Below, one piece after another: positions 47,848 to 61,407 of a stretch of DNA of 64,000 bases (the first letter of the stretch is position 1; every line of letters starts with the position of its first letter). A program made the position numbers and the translations under genes. The notes beneath the pieces were generated by a model that saw nothing but the letters and a program-made list of their open reading frames with translations, was not told where the DNA came from and did not search any database. This stretch comes from Nymphalis io (lineage: Eukaryota; Arthropoda; Insecta; Lepidoptera; Nymphalidae): the NCBI RefSeq assembly GCF_905147045.1, contig NC_065905.1:7998001-8062000 (forward strand), read 5' to 3'.

Positions 47848-49257
47848 TAATAAGTCACACGCGATGCGTGATCGTACATCGATTCTAATTAGATACGTCT
47901 ACATCATAAGGGCATCATACCCACAGGTTTGAGAGATTATGTCACGCTGGTTCATTGCCCGCTTGCAGTGTGTATACAAAGAGCAAATATTTTAGTCTCG
48001 CTTTGTTTTGTAAGATCTATCTATATACACATAATTACACTACCGTTGGAGTGTGTAATATTGTAATATAACATTAGAAAAAGTTTTTTCTTTGCTACCT
48101 AATTTGATTTGACTTCCTATAACAATAATTAATTTTCTTTCAGAAGAATGCGTTCAATTAACTGTTAATAATAAATAACTAAGAAAATTACAATCATTGT
48201 CTGAAAAGCGAAATGTACGCATTAACCTTGATTTTGCAAGTTATTTTTGGTGCGCTTGCGCATGTATCGCAGCCAATATAGCGATATCAAAACCCTTAAA
48301 ATTCATAACACTTGAATATAATAAATTTGCGTGAGTGGTTAGAATTATGAATTTTAAGCCCAAGTGATTGCGACTAGAATTGTTACTTTTTAATTAATGA
48401 AAGAATCTATAGCCTTTTTTCATTACGGATTCTTGAAAAAATGGCGTCTTTAATGTCCGCGATGTTTTTATCTAAAGTTTGGAAGTATTAATTAAAGTGG
48501 ATAGAACTAGTTCAGTGGAACACTGTTGTATTATAAATACAGATATATTAATCAAGAACTGTTGTTAGTGCACAATATATGTATAAGTGCTGTTATCGAT
48601 TCGCATAGAATATGTAAATCTAAGGTTTGTTTATCGTTAATCCTTCTTTGGTTAGAATAGACTATAGATAATCATATTTTTTTTTAAATATCGTATTTCA
48701 TATCGCTGTTGCAAGCCTTCATGAAGCTCATAAATTTCATTTACTGCATGTTACGTGTTTATTATTTGCTATAAAATGATTTTAATTAAGAAATTTAACA
48801 TAAAAACCAATACTAGATTATTTTTTTACTATTTCTTTACAATGACGACTGGTGACGAATTTTATACTTTTTTATTTAGTACAAAAACGATTTTTTTTGA
48901 AGTTACACTGACTTTCCATGTTCTTAATCAGTTTTACATTTCATATCATCCTTTGCTGTGTAAGAAATTGGCACGAGATAACTGCTTGGGTCGTGTCACA
49001 GCTCCAAAACCACCAAAAAGGTAACCAAGCAATAACACCTACAGTAAAAAAAATGTATTATGTAAATCATTTATTATTATATTATTTAAAATAGCTTAAT
49101 TGTTCAAACACCATTTGCCACTAATCGAAGTGTTACGTGTGTCAAATCAATGTGTTTTTTATTTTCTGTTTTATCTTAAGTATCATTTATTTTGTATTTA
49201 TTATAATAGCATACAACAATATCTAAATTTATTACAATAGTAATATTTATAGTAACG

Positions 49258-49465
49258 TGGTCGGGATATTGGACAGGTACCACCGGCGTGGGTACCATTC
49301 ACGTATCAGTTATTCAACTAAACATCAATACTTTATATTCGTGTGTTCCGGTTTGAATGATGAATGACTGAGTGCAAATGACCGTTGTGAGGGGTTTATA
49401 CACCTTGGCGACTGTCTCCAGGTGAAGGTGACTTACCATAAGGTCAATAATTCGTCTGAGTAACG
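49258..49465 (+). mobile_element. SINE-A, old
   Basis: GGACAGGTACCACC, GTGTTCCGGTTTGAATG and TGACTTACCATAAGG in order. Confidence 0.5.
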
Positions 49466-49889
49466 AAAACAAAAAAGCAAAAACGATTTCTTTGGATAAT
49501 TAAAAACGTCTAAACTGTGACATAATCTATAATAACAGCAGAATAAATAGTTAACTGTTGCAAGCAACAATGTTATTCGTTCAACCTCATCAATTATGAT
49601 ACAGCATGTCTTTACATATAGGAATTCCGTTATTAGATTTTTTTTTTAATAAATATTATGTATATAAACTTTAATCTATGCAAATACTATAAAAAGCGAC
49701 CTTTTTATTTATAATTATTTTAACATACACAAAAAACTTCTCCCAAATATGAGTTGTCTTATTTTGTTACATCTATAATTATACTGAGTTTTATCAAAAT
49801 TCATAAAAAAATAAAGTTGTTTCAGTTACGACGACAACGCGTTTTTATGGAAACCATGACATATGTCAGGCGTTAGGTTAAATAAAATA

Positions 49890-50015
49890 GTAACCCATGA
49901 CCTACCTTGGGGTTCTCGCCAAACCCAATTTCATCAAAATCCGTGCAGTGGTTTATCAATGGAAGTGTAGCAGACGGAACAGAGTTACTTTCGAAATTCA
50001 TAAAATTAGTATAGT
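49890..50015 (+). repeat. Dispersed repeat F copy
   Basis: CAAACCCAATTTCATCAAAA, ATCCGTGCAGTGGTTTATCA, ACAGAGTTACTTTCGAAATT. Confidence 0.55.
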
Positions 50016-50894
50016 TAATATTAAGCAAATAAAAAAGAGTCATACTATTATTACTTTACAAGCTCTTCTCGGGACTTTTTTCTAAATACAATTATAATTG
50101 TCCTTGAAAATATTTATATCCGGGAATTAGAGTTTAAGTATGCTAATAAAATTTTCAAATTATGTACATATTTATTTACTATAGCGCTAAAATAATTAAG
50201 TTTATCAATATGCGTCAAACAAACAAATGTTTAGCCAGCGAAGTTTAATTAGCAATGGCTGTTAAGGACACGAGTGACGACAACGTGATTGCGCAACCAA
50301 ATTTCAAAGACAATTGTCTTTATTTGGAGAAATCCAAATATTATTTTACGCTTCATATATTGCTAATGATTATGATATTTTTAAAATACAAAACGAAATC
50401 ACTATTGCTTAAATAATAAAGAAACAAGATGGAAAAGTGAATTTTCTCGAAGCTCAAATAATTAGGCTAGGTATATAAACAATTAATAAAATATAGCATT
50501 TCCTGCTGATTTTATATTAGCGATTAATTTTTGGCTATCTCGTAGCTCAGTAAAAAATAATTCAGATGCAGATATCGCTAAATCTTTCAAGGACCAATAA
50601 TTGGTATATACCATGGCGAATTTCGAGAACTAGCCGTCTGCGCAGGAGATATTGTAGGGTGCAAGTGCGCTCTCAAAGTCCAGAAACGTCCTGTTATGAG
50701 ATCAGGACAAACGGATTTACGTGATTTCTCAGACTCAGTGTAATCAATGCCAAGGTCCTAACGCAGAGCTGCTATTGAGAATTTCTCGAAAGAAAAAATA
50801 AATAATAGTCACGATGCAGTTAGTTAATCAGATATTATATTACGCCTTAACATTAGATTATCGTAAAACAGCTGTCGCATAGTAAATACAATAC

Positions 50895-51194
50895 AGTAAC
50901 AGTAATAGCCTGTTAATGTCCCACTGCTGGGCTAATGCCTCTCCCTTTTGAGGAGAAGGTTTAGAGCTTATTCCACCACGCTGCTCCAATGCGGGTTGTA
51001 GAATATACATGTGGCAGAATTTCAATGAAATTAGACACATGCAGGTTTCTTCGCGATATTTTCCTTAACCTTCAAGCAGGAGATTAATTATAAACACAAA
51101 TTATGCACATGAAAATTCAGTGGTGCTTGCCCGGGTTTGAACCCACGATCATTGGTTAAGATTCACGCGTTCTAACCACTGGGCCATCTCGGCT
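50895..51194 (-). mobile_element. SINE-C, full length
   Basis: ATAGCCTGTTAATGTCCCAC to GGGCCATCTCGGCT, with A and B boxes readable on -. Confidence 0.9.
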
Positions 51195-51708
51195 AGCGCA
51201 TACTTAATGTTTTATTCGAATAACATTTGGAAGAATAAATTTAAAAGATAAATTATAAATTTGTATCCATCTAAGGAAGGTCCTTATGCGCAATTTGTTT
51301 GAGGTAATTAAACACATTGCGTCACGAGCATTAATATTATAAACAACCGGTACACGATGACAATATTTATAAAACCCATAACGTCGATAATCATGTGGTC
51401 GACTTGAATATTTTGCTAACGATCATCATACATATTCATAATAAAATGACAATATTAATAATATTCTAAATTCCGCGGAGAACCGCAAATATACAAATGT
51501 CATATCAAATGGCTCGCTTTTCCTGTTTCTGATAACGGTAACACTGTTGTTGCATTAGTCAAACTTTTTGCTTCATTTTTGGTCCATATTATTCGCAACA
51601 TGTTTACAATTATGCCATTTCGTTTATACTTGTGGAAGGCAAGACTTTGTTTTCAAATGCTTGCTGTACTTTCGTTTATATTAAATTTGAAGAGAGTAGA
51701 GCTATTCT

Positions 51709-51770
51709 TTAAGAACCAAATCTGGAGTCCAGACTCACCACAGAACACGATTGTGAAATGACTGTCATAT
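51709..51770. mobile_element. MITE fragment (left end)
   Basis: TTCTTTAAGAAC after TA, then CTCACCACAGAACACGATTG; resembles the left end of the MITE family. The right end was not found. Confidence 0.4.
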
Positions 51771-51852
51771 GCGACATTTACTTTATTAATTTTATTTTTA
51801 TTTAATTAATAATTATAACAGTTGAAGGATACACACATAAAATAGCGCATCG

Positions 51853-52025
51853 ACATCGTGACGAAACCTGCATGTGTCTAATTTCACTGAAATTCTGCCA
51901 CATGTGTATTCCACCAACCCGCATTGGAGCAGCGTGGTGGAATAAGCTCCAAACCTTCTCCTCAAAAAGAGGATCGGAGGCCTTTAGCCCAGCAGTGGGA
52001 CATTCACAGGCTGTTACGGTTACGG
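51853..52025 (+). mobile_element. SINE-C, 3' half
   Basis: ACATCGTGACGAAACCTGCA to ACAGGCTGTTACGG. Confidence 0.85.
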
Positions 52026-52149
52026 TATCGACATAAGTCAATATTTAACATTTTGAGTGAGATACTCAAGTTAGTCCTTGGAAATAGAACTGCTGATTGT
52101 AATTCATAAACAAAAAAAAATGTATTTGTTATGTAGTAAATTTGATATA

Positions 52150-52245
52150 TATAAGAGAATATCTATGTGTATTTGTGCATACACTTGTGAACTATAATAT
52201 ATGTATCTACGCGGTGACTAGTCTTTGGAACTGGTCAGGATATCT
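52150..52245 (+). mobile_element. SINE-D body fragment
   Basis: TGTGCATACACTTGTGAACT then ATAATATATGTATCTACGCG. Confidence 0.4.
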
Positions 52246-52296
52246 TCCTCATCATGAAATCTTTAATATATAACAAATCTAAGAACAGAACTACTA

Positions 52297-52461
52297 TTCT
52301 GTAAGAACTTACCGTATTTAATGAAATGTTGACAACCGACTTATATTGATTGGACTATTTTGATTCCTGTATTCATGAAATGTTGTAATCATTATAACCA
52401 ATATAAATTTCTAACAGTTTACGACCGTTTTCTGCGGTGGGTATCCAAATTTCTTACATAA
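52297..52461. mobile_element. MITE, same family as 24.1 kb
   Basis: Starts TTCTGTAAGAAC after TA, shares the interior GAAATGTTGACAACCGACTT, and ends TTCTTACATAA before TA. About 165 bp; the right terminal repeat has mutated. Confidence 0.7.
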
Positions 52462-53595
52462 TAGCTCTACTGAAAAAAAAAGACTATTCAATAGAAATAA
52501 TATCTATATAATTACGCATATCTTGGCACGTGACGTGACGAACTTGTAAAAGTTAATATATATATGTAATGTCATATCAATATACAAAGATTACATACAA
52601 ATTAAATACTGGGTAATGAACTTAAACCGAACTTGGTGCAAAGGTAATATGTATATAAACCTGTCTAAGTCAATGACTGCCGAAACAAGCAAGAATGTTA
52701 CTATTAGGGCTGTTAACTTAGAATTCGAAAAGTTATAAAGTTTTTATTTTGATAATTCGTACAAATATATAACAATTTTTTGAGAAATTAGGAAATATGA
52801 CAAGAAAGGTTTTATAACTTCTTTAAATTAATAATTTGTTAATCACGATGAATGTTTTTAATATTATTATAGTCTTTTTTTAAACGATTTTTCGAATCGA
52901 ATAAATCGATTATAATATAACATTTTACGTAAATTTCTTAACCGTACATACTAATAGCATAATTTCGTATATATGAAATATACAATGCCGTTAAGATGGC
53001 AACCCTGGTTATATTATTGCACCGAATATCAATTTGCATTCCAAATGAATCCAATTACAAAACGTAAGTAAACATTTAGTGTGCTCCTAAATTATTTATC
53101 AAAATGATCAACATTGGTTATTATTAAAATGTTAAAACTATTTTTGATATTAAATAACGCTTTCACTCCCGATCAACTGGCTAAACCAACCTAAAAATTC
53201 TTCATTATGAGTATATATTTCGTGGCTCGGATATCAGCGCCGGGTATTTTGTAATTACCTAATTTTTCGCCATAAAATATTGAAAACAATGTGATATATC
53301 TATATATAATAAAAATATTCTATGTAACTCTCCTCTTAAACGGCTGGATTTGATTGAATCCGGTAAGTGGATTATTATTATTTTTTTAAACAACTTTTTT
53401 ATTTCTCCCATCACAAAGTCGGGTCATGGAAATTTTTCAATAGACGTGTTCAGGCTTAAAGATAATATTTAAATTCAATTTGTTTTAGTTTATCAATCAG
53501 CAAGAGAGTCATCTAAATTAACATTTAAAGAAAAAAAAAACGGAAGCAAACCAAATACACATCCCACAACAAGAACAAATGTATTTAATTATACG

Positions 53596-53862
53596 ATGTC
53601 CAAAATAAAATACGTTTCCTCAGAGTTTTTCTGCTTCGTTTTCAGCTGTCTCGAGATATATTTATTTACAGCAATTTATAATTTAGCGATCTATTCCTAC
53701 GCATTGCTGCAAAACAAACACGAACGTCTGGATATGCTGACGCAAGACGGTCACGCCCCCGATCTTTATTTAACTGACCCCACAATACCATCACGTTACG
53801 TGCTGGTTGCTCTCGCCTTGGACTTCGGAGCTGGAAATTTTTCAAGAACGAATATATCATAA
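53596..53862 (+). other. Unassigned open frame over a local GC-richer block
   Basis: 88 codons from ATG 53596 (MSKIKYVSS... to ...FSRTNIS). The block 53690-53850 is less AT-rich than its surroundings and is open on both strands (81 codons on -, 53666-53911). No domain, signal or splice context was recognised. A piece of an unlisted transposon is the likeliest explanation. Confidence 0.2.
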
Positions 53863-53959
53863 ATTTCTCGACCTTATAATTTTTATACGTGTTGTTCAAA
53901 AATAACTTCATAGAGTTTCAGTTTCTATCGGTTTCTTGTGTTTGGATTTAATTTGCCAC

Positions 53960-54125
53960 AATTATTGTGAATTAGTTTTCGCCCGCGGCTTAGCCCGCGT
54001 GCTATGGTTAGTTTTTAGTGTATAAAATAGCCTTTGTCGTTTTAAGGTACAAACTTGCTTCAAATTTCAGTAGTTCAACCGTGAAAGTGAAACAGAAAGA
54101 CAGATACTATCTCATTTATTATATA
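53960..54125 (+). repeat. Dispersed repeat F copy
   Basis: CGCCCGCGGCTTAGCCCGCG, then TATAAAATAGCCTTTGTCG and GTTCAACCGTGAAAGTGAAA. Confidence 0.6.
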
Positions 54126-54151
54126 AAGGTACATGAAATATATTTAAAAAA

Positions 54152-54427
54152 AATGTTTTATAGAATAGGTAGGCGGACGAGCATATGGGCCACCTGATGG
54201 TACATGGTCGCCAACGCCCATTGACATAGCCATTGTAATTAATGTTAACCATCGCTTACATCGCCAATGCGCCACCAACCTTGGGAACTAAGGTTATGTC
54301 CCTTGTGCCTGTAATTATACTGGGTCACTCACCCTTCACACCGGAACACAAAAATACAAATATTGCTGTTTTGCGGTAGAATATCTGATGAGTGGATGGT
54401 ACCTACCCAGATGAGCCCTAACACCAG
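54152..54427 (-). mobile_element. SINE-A, full length
   Basis: TTTTATAGAATAGGTAGGCG to ACACCAG with a small deletion near the head. Confidence 0.88.
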
Positions 54428-55008
54428 TAAATTATTCTGTTTTTGCAACGACAGTCTAAAATCTATCTTCAGACTAATCCAATTCTATTTAAAATATAGC
54501 GCAACAAGCGACCTATTGTACCTTTATTATTGTCTAGCGAAACGAAATGCTACATATATATAATACTTGGATCAAAGTAAAACTCCAATATTATATTTTT
54601 AACATTGGTAACATTCAATCTGTTCGTTGTTCATCGGTACCATTCAATATGTATATATGTATATATTGAATCAAAAAAAAAGAGCTATTTGAATAAAGAA
54701 TATTTAGATTTGGGTTATACGGTTGTTTATTAGCTAGATATTATACAAATAATTCTAAAGTAATATTAATATAACAGCTAAGAAAATATCAAGTTTTATT
54801 TAACGATTATTTTATATTATTAAAACTTAACGACATTATATGATACTATGACTATGTACGGTTATGAAATCTATGTAAAATGTTATATTGTAATCGATTT
54901 CATGTTAGATTATTACATGTATTAATTAGAAAGGTAGTCGTAATAATGATGAAAATAACAATTGGCTAGTTCGTTATGGTATCAGGTTTTAAATTAGCAG
55001 TAAGGCTA

Positions 55009-55134
55009 TCCTGTAAGAACAAACTCGAAACTCACCGCAGAAAACGATCGTGAAATGTCAAAAAGTGATACGCGATTGTGATCATATTATTAATAACATT
55101 TCAGGGGTGAGTAATGAAGTGAGTTTCTACAGAA
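55009..55134. mobile_element. MITE, same family, decayed right end
   Basis: Begins TCCTGTAAGAAC after TA, followed by AACTCGAAACTCACCGCAGA and a CACGATCG-type core. The right end is a degraded GTTTCTACAGAA without a clear TA. Confidence 0.6.
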
Positions 55135-55851
55135 CAGCACTGCAGACCGAATTGACTGTAAGCTTGGTTGGACTGATAGAGAGAGAGACCGTAAGAATTG
55201 AAAAGCTATATCATAATAACGGATTTGAACATTACAGAACATTAATAATAATATTTTTAATAATAGTATAGTTAAAATATGAACATCATAATTGGTACAA
55301 AAGACAGACAATCTTATTATTCCTGTTTTATTCTACGATTACGCTTTTACAATAGAAAGAGTTCAACTGACTATGTTGCTCATTAAAAAAAAATTTAAAG
55401 GAGCGTTTGTGTGCAAGAGATTATAACTTGGAAATGAAGCGATCTGGCTGTTTGTAAGCTGTAACAATTAATTTGTCAACAACAAACCCGCTGAGTTTCT
55501 TTATTTTGTGTTACCTTATACTTTGACTAAAAGTCATAAGTAAGTGTAATGTTTTTACATTGAATTAATGAATTGGAATGAATTTATTTTACTTTTAAGA
55601 AACGTATGCAACAAAACAGAGATATTAAACACCACGTCTCATCGCTTTCGCTAGCGACTGGAGGACTGTGTCGTTTTTCCCTTAGATAATCGGAATTCAG
55701 ATTATACGATTATCAGCTTACAATAAACAAAGAATGGTACCAGTAAATTATACCGGAGACGCAAATGATATCCGATTACATTCAAATATTTATTTAGTTA
55801 CATAACTAACGTAATATGAGGTAAACCTCCTATAAAAGTAAAACATTAAGA

Positions 55852-56091
55852 GCCCGTAAACGTCCCACTGCTGGGCAAGGGCCTCCTCTCCTCTTGATGA
55901 GAAGGTGTTCGACACCACGCAACTCCAAGGCAGGATAGAATGTAACCGAATTTCACCTGACAAAGTATGTTATATTCACGATGTTCTTCTTCACCGCCGA
56001 ACATGAGATGAACTGTATTATTGCTTGGGTTTGAACCTGCAATATTCGGTTACGATTCACTTGTTCTAACTACCGATCCATCTCGGCTTAC
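55852..56091 (-). mobile_element. SINE-C, diverged
   Basis: GAGCCCGTAAACGTCCCACT to CCATCTCGGCT. Confidence 0.75.
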
Positions 56092-57034
56092 TCACGCTAC
56101 GTAATAATATAATTTCGTTAAATATTTAATTTAAATACATTGTTCTCGATAAAATATAGCACAAGTGTCAATAGTGTAAACTGTAGACAATGCGACCTAG
56201 TCTGCGTGTTAATTTAGAATGACATTTTAAAACAGTTTGTTGTGGGTACTATTCGCTCCGTCATTCTTCAACTATTAATGTTGACCTTTGTTTTTAATTA
56301 ATTATAACACAATGCTGTTATATTGTTAACTATGATAATTAATAACAGAAAAGCTATCGACTTATTTTGTTTTAAAATAAATGTCGAATAAATATTTGCT
56401 TCGGCTTTTCTATAATTTTATAAACAGGAAAATCAGATCCATCTATTACGTTTAGAAACGGCACGTAAAATTAAATAAACATATAATAAATATTAGTAAG
56501 TCGTATCATAAAGATATATTACAATTTCTCATAATTACGCCTCATTAGAGCACTTTGAAGTTTTAGAGGATAATCACTTAAATTACTTTAAATTGTAACG
56601 TCTGCGTTACGAGATATCTTTTATAACTAAGAAAAGCTTATTTTTTATTACCGTATTTACGACTTAATACATCACTTTTATTTCGTGACACTGGGTTTTT
56701 TTATTTTATTTTTTAAATAATGTTAATAGGTTACTGGTACTACTGCTTCTAAGTACAATGTCAATTAAGATTTTGTTTATTATGGTTTTTTTTTATTAAG
56801 TTGATTCGAAAATCGAAATGAGAATAAATCTGTTCGATGGGGTATTTTTTCAATCAATCAGTAACATCTTATCAAAAAGGTAATTTATTAATTTAAAGTG
56901 TTTCTTATAAATAAAAATTACCGTTTAAGCGTTGCAATTTCAGTAATCGTTTGGGAACGAGTTTTAAACGTAAACAACGTCAAGTGTCAAGATAAATCCG
57001 CTTGTCATTTTACGTTAATAGTGGTTTAACAAAA

Positions 57035-57130
57035 TCGCGCGGTAAACAAAACGAGCGCATGCGTTTCCTGGTCAATGACGTCACGGAGGCCGTAGGTGAC
57101 CACATTGTGTGTCACCCGTGTCTTGTGATC
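57035..57130. promoter_or_regulatory. CpG-richer island with a CRE palindrome
   Basis: TGACGTCA at 57076-57083, a GAGCGCATGCG motif just before it, and a GTGACC/GGTGAC-rich stretch after it. A regulatory element or orphan promoter is possible; no exon was found beside it. Confidence 0.3.
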
Positions 57131-58364
57131 AGGTGACAGACGAATTTCTGTTTATTTATTCATTGGTTCAATACTATATTAAAAATCTATTTGATATTAA
57201 GTACGGCCTATTCCAATCGCAGAAAGAGTAGATAACAAACCTAAGATTTACATATTCAATGCGATTTACTCTGCTTTATGCACTACTAAAAATACTTTAT
57301 ATATCTATATTTCTAGTAGAACGCGACTTATTCTTATATTCTATATATATACTTTAATTTGACTTCCAAAATTCTGATAACAACTGCGCCAACATTCGAC
57401 ACGAATCCATAACGAGCATCATAGATTTTAATCGCAATTCAAGTTTAAAATTGTTTGTTTATCTTTATTCCTTTCGTCGTTGGAATAGGCTATAGAGTCA
57501 ATTAGACAGAAATATGATTTAATATCATAAATATATTTAGTCTAAGGTTGAAAGTTAATTGATTTATTATCATTGAGTCACATTTGTTGTCGAAGTATGT
57601 TAAGTTTATATTAAGCGAAATCATTGATTACATCCTCTATTTATTCTTATCCTGTATATAATACATATAATATATTTATACAGTATTTATAGTCTATCTA
57701 AGGGAGGTCTTACGCTAAAGGAAGCGCGTTCGAAGAAAACAAATGTTAAATCTTCATATATATACAACAACAATGTTTTTATTGAGATAGCGCTGTAAAA
57801 CATTAGCTTATACAATAATATTCTTAATATAATATAGGATGAATAATTGAATATTCATACATACGTAACGTAAAAAATAAATAAACAGGTCCCCATGTGT
57901 TCTAAGTAGGTAACTCGAATAATAAGAACTGAACAGAATCAGGACCGTGAGTACATATATAACTACATATGTATATACTGGAAAAAATAAGAACACGCCA
58001 CAGAATACTACACAAACGATATTTATGTGTAATGGGTGCAGTGAGTTCGTTTCAAAATGTATGTAAACAAGTGAATTATAGCTCTCAAACATTTGAACAT
58101 CTGGTTATATTCAAATACATTCTAGCGAATATATTTTATAAATATTTTTTGGAGTTTAATCGCGATTATATATTTCTTTTATTTTGTCTTACGAATATAA
58201 CTTAACCTGGTAGTAAGTTATATGGTAGTGTAACGGAGTGTATCTGTAAAATAATCGAGAAGTTGTTAGAAAAAAAATCGTTTGCAATTATTCTATTGTT
58301 AGATATAAATTATTGTCGTCGCAAAGTTAGAAGACATTGCGAGTATATATATAGAATTAATTAC

Positions 58365-58645
58365 ATCGTTGGTCTAGTTTATAACTTATAAGGCTATAGA
58401 TCTCAAAGTACAGGATGCATTCCCTGGTTCGCGTCAATATAAAGTCATTAGGATTTTCTCACAGGCGACCGTTTTCTTTTAGTAACCGTCCGCAGTTTGG
58501 GAGACACTCCTGTGACTGCTCGTAAAGCCGTTGGTATCGCGGTTAAATTCTTCACCAGATCATGTGAGTGAATGAATAGTGCACTTGTCATAACGCACCG
58601 AGATGGTCACCGTGGCGAAATCGTTCAGGAGAAATCCAGTATGTG
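58365..58645 (+). mobile_element. SINE-D (tRNA-derived), most complete copy
   Basis: TTGGTCTAGTTTATAACTTA and CCTGGTTCGCG form the tRNA-like head; the body runs CGTCCGCAGTTTGGGAGACA, GCTCGTAAAGCCGTTGGTAT, GAATAGTGCACTTG and GTCACCGTGGCGAAATCG. A short open frame across the body is not a host exon. Confidence 0.65.
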
Positions 58646-58747
58646 TATCATTAAGAGTGGTTATGTTTTATTATATCTACTAAATATATAGTAGCTGATT
58701 ATCTAATGAACTCGAATGAGGGTCAAATTATGCATTTGAAGTATTTT

Positions 58748-58822
58748 AAGGCCACGTGTATTTCACCAATCCGCAGCGTGGTGGATAAGCTCCTCCAAAC
58801 ATTGATAGGCTGTTACTGTACC
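58748..58822 (+). mobile_element. SINE-C, small fragment
   Basis: GCCACGTGTATTTCACCAAT to AGGCTGTTACTGTACC. Confidence 0.6.
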
Positions 58823-58934
58823 AAACTGTATTGTTTTTAAATACTTAAAACTGAATGTCGTTTATTTTACAAAGAAATATTTAATTATTTTCAATTTCCT
58901 TTACTCGGTCTATCGAAAATGAATTAGGTTAGAT

Positions 58935-59060
58935 TCCAATCCTTCCAATTAAGCGGTTTTATGAGTGGGGACAACGATAGCCAAAGTGGTAAAAATCAAA
59001 CATACGATTTTAACATCCCTAGGCTGCCCGAAAACTATTGACGCTTCAAAATTGATTAAG
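58935..59060 (-). mobile_element. SINE-E relic
   Basis: GTGGGGACAACGATAGCC and ACGATTTTAACATCCCTAGG match the copy at 17.9 kb loosely. Confidence 0.35.
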
Positions 59061-60394
59061 ACGGTTGATTGTATATGGAATGATAAAAATTTATATTATT
59101 ATTTATTTTTTTCAATTTGCTTCACTTGTTACAATTAATACGGTGATTAGAAATCCTCTCTTCTACTATTTATGTCATTCAGAAATAAATAGATCTCTCC
59201 ATTGTCACGCCTTACTTAATTTGCATAACACTTAATATTTAATATATTCTGAAGGCCGTTATTTAATAAGAGTTTCTCGTACATGTATACCGATAAGTAT
59301 GGTGATGTATTTTTGAAAAAAAAACTGTGTTTCGCAGTTTCATCCGTTTCAAATGTAGATTATTGACGTGACAAAAGTGAATTTCATGTTTTTTTTATTT
59401 CATATACTAACAAATCCTGGAAGATATTGTCTTGCTTGTGTATAAACCAATAGTCATGCAGATGGCATTGAGTTAAAAAAAATAACATAAAAACCTTCTT
59501 CATGTAAATAAATACATACAAATATATATGAAAATCTTCATGGTCATTCAAACGACCTCGATTTTAATAAACATCAAACAATCTCAACATCAATTTAAAT
59601 ATGGAATATAGTCACATAATATTAACCTATTGAAAATCTGAAGCAATTTGAATAAAGAATATTCTAGCAATCTTATCTAACCTAGTCTTCAGCTGGGTGT
59701 TGTCACATTTAAGAGAAATTGCAAGTCGATTGATGTTTATAGAGTTACTATGCAGCCTGACAGTGAGAATATATGGCTTCTGACCCATCTGACGCGCTCA
59801 TACTCATGCGTCATTATTTCCTTACTTTTAATATGTCTGTAAATCATTTTGTATTAAAATGTTATTTTATCTCAATGTTGTTAAATAGACAGACCTATAT
59901 ATATCTTAAAACACATTTTACATTTTAAACACGGTCATAAATATTTAAATATTTTTTGGTTTTTAAGCGCGATTATATTATCTTTTTTTTTAATTTTGTC
60001 CTTCGATTCGACATAGTTGATCGACTTACACGATGACAAACTTACTATCTGTCAGTAAGGTAAAATAAATGGAAGTGTACATTGTTATATTAATATTCTT
60101 AATGGAACAATAGGCTAGCAGACGTACGACTTAGGAAGCTTCGACTTGAAGAGTGCCTCGTGCACACCGACACGTAGAGCCCGTCTAGTTTTTAAATATA
60201 ATATAATTAACATTATTTTTTAATATAATAATATTAATTAAAACATAATCCAATTAATTTTGAAAGCGAACTAATAATAAAATAAATATATTATACACTA
60301 GATTCACTGGACAGTGAGAGGGTGTGAGGACCCTATGTCCTATGCTGCGTACAGCACGCTCCTCTTACACTCTTATGACAATGACAGTCAGTAT

Positions 60395-60480
60395 ATTTCA
60401 AAATGATCGGTATAGTAGTTAAGACGTGAAGCCGTAACAAACAAACAAACTCACTCGCATTTATAATATTATATTAGTAA
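60395..60480 (+). repeat. Dispersed repeat F, 3' part
   Basis: GATCGGTATAGTAGTTAAGA then GTAACAAACAAACAAACTCA and GCATTTATAATATTATATTA. Confidence 0.55.
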
Positions 60481-60490
60481 GTATTATATG

Positions 60491-60796
60491 TCGAGATGGC
60501 CCAGTGGTAAGAACGCGTGAATCTTAACCGATGAACGTGTGTTCAAACCCGGGCAAGCACCTCTGAATTTTCATGTGCTTAATTTCTTTTTATAATTTAT
60601 CTCGTGCTTTTCGGTGAAGGAAAACATCGTGAGGAAACCTGCATGTGTCTAATCTCATCGAAATTCTGCCACATGTGTATTCCACCAACCCGCATTGGAG
60701 CAGCGTGGTGGAATAAGCTCCAAACCTTCTCCTCAATAAGGGAGAGAAGGCCTTAGCCCAGCAGTGGGGAGATTTACAGGCTGTTACTGTAACTAT
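60491..60796 (+). mobile_element. SINE-C, full length
   Basis: Complete from TCGAGATGGCCCAGTGG (A box) and GTTCAAACCCG (B box) to ACAGGCTGTTACTGTAACT. The best reference copy here. Confidence 0.92.
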
Positions 60797-61274
60797 ATAT
60801 ATTTATATAAAAAAAATTGGAAAATATGATAACAAATTAATCGAAATTATATTAAAACTTAATAATATTCAACTAATACATTATTATTTAGAAATTATTT
60901 ATAAACAAACAATGAGATTAACTTTGTTTGTGATTTATCTAAAACTAATCTTATCTAAAACTATGCAAACATAAAACTTTAAATTAGATCCGTAGTATCA
61001 TCTAATAGATAAATATTTATCAGTAATAATATTATGAATGAATATATCCATACTTTATACTCTAACCTGATTTTTATGTTATTGTCAATTATCTCATGTT
61101 ATGAAGCACGAGATCTAACTATGCGGCGAGGGAATGAGACAACAACATTGTTTATGCTCTGTTTCATTAACACAATGAAGTGGAGTATGTATGAAGAAGG
61201 TTTAGAAATAGTTACCAAAGTAGAACATCTGACCGCACAAGTCTGTGGAGTTTGATAAAATAAAAACAAGAGAT

Positions 61275-61407
61275 TGGTAGAGCATTGACGATGTAAGAAA
61301 TGGATAATTTTTATCACAGACTACAGTGCTGATGTCTATGGGCGGTGGTTACCACTTACCAACATTCCCGTTTGCCAGTCTGCCTACCGATATTAATAAA
61401 AAACTAA
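61275..61407 (+). mobile_element. SINE-A, 3' fragment
   Basis: GCATTGACGATGTAAG to an A-rich end after GTTACCACTTACCA. Confidence 0.6.

Larger units (their letters stand above)
35276..49257. other. Gene-poor AT-rich stretch with dispersed repeats
   Basis: Short open frames here (for example 38295-38522, 39024-39281 and 41384-41653 on +) have no recognisable domain and AT-driven composition. An NRF1-like GCGCTTGCGCATG motif occurs near 48252. Confidence 0.45.

Noticed and set aside
58440..58570. Open frame FLLVTVRSLGDTPVTARKA... looked like a host exon with an acceptor
   Set aside because: The same body sequence recurs in SINE-D-like copies (3.7, 15.9 and 27.8 kb) and directly follows a tRNA-like head, so it is SINE-D.
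60491..60570. tRNA gene
   Set aside because: A and B boxes are present, but the rest does not form a tRNA and the same head occurs in all SINE-C copies; it is a tRNA-derived SINE.
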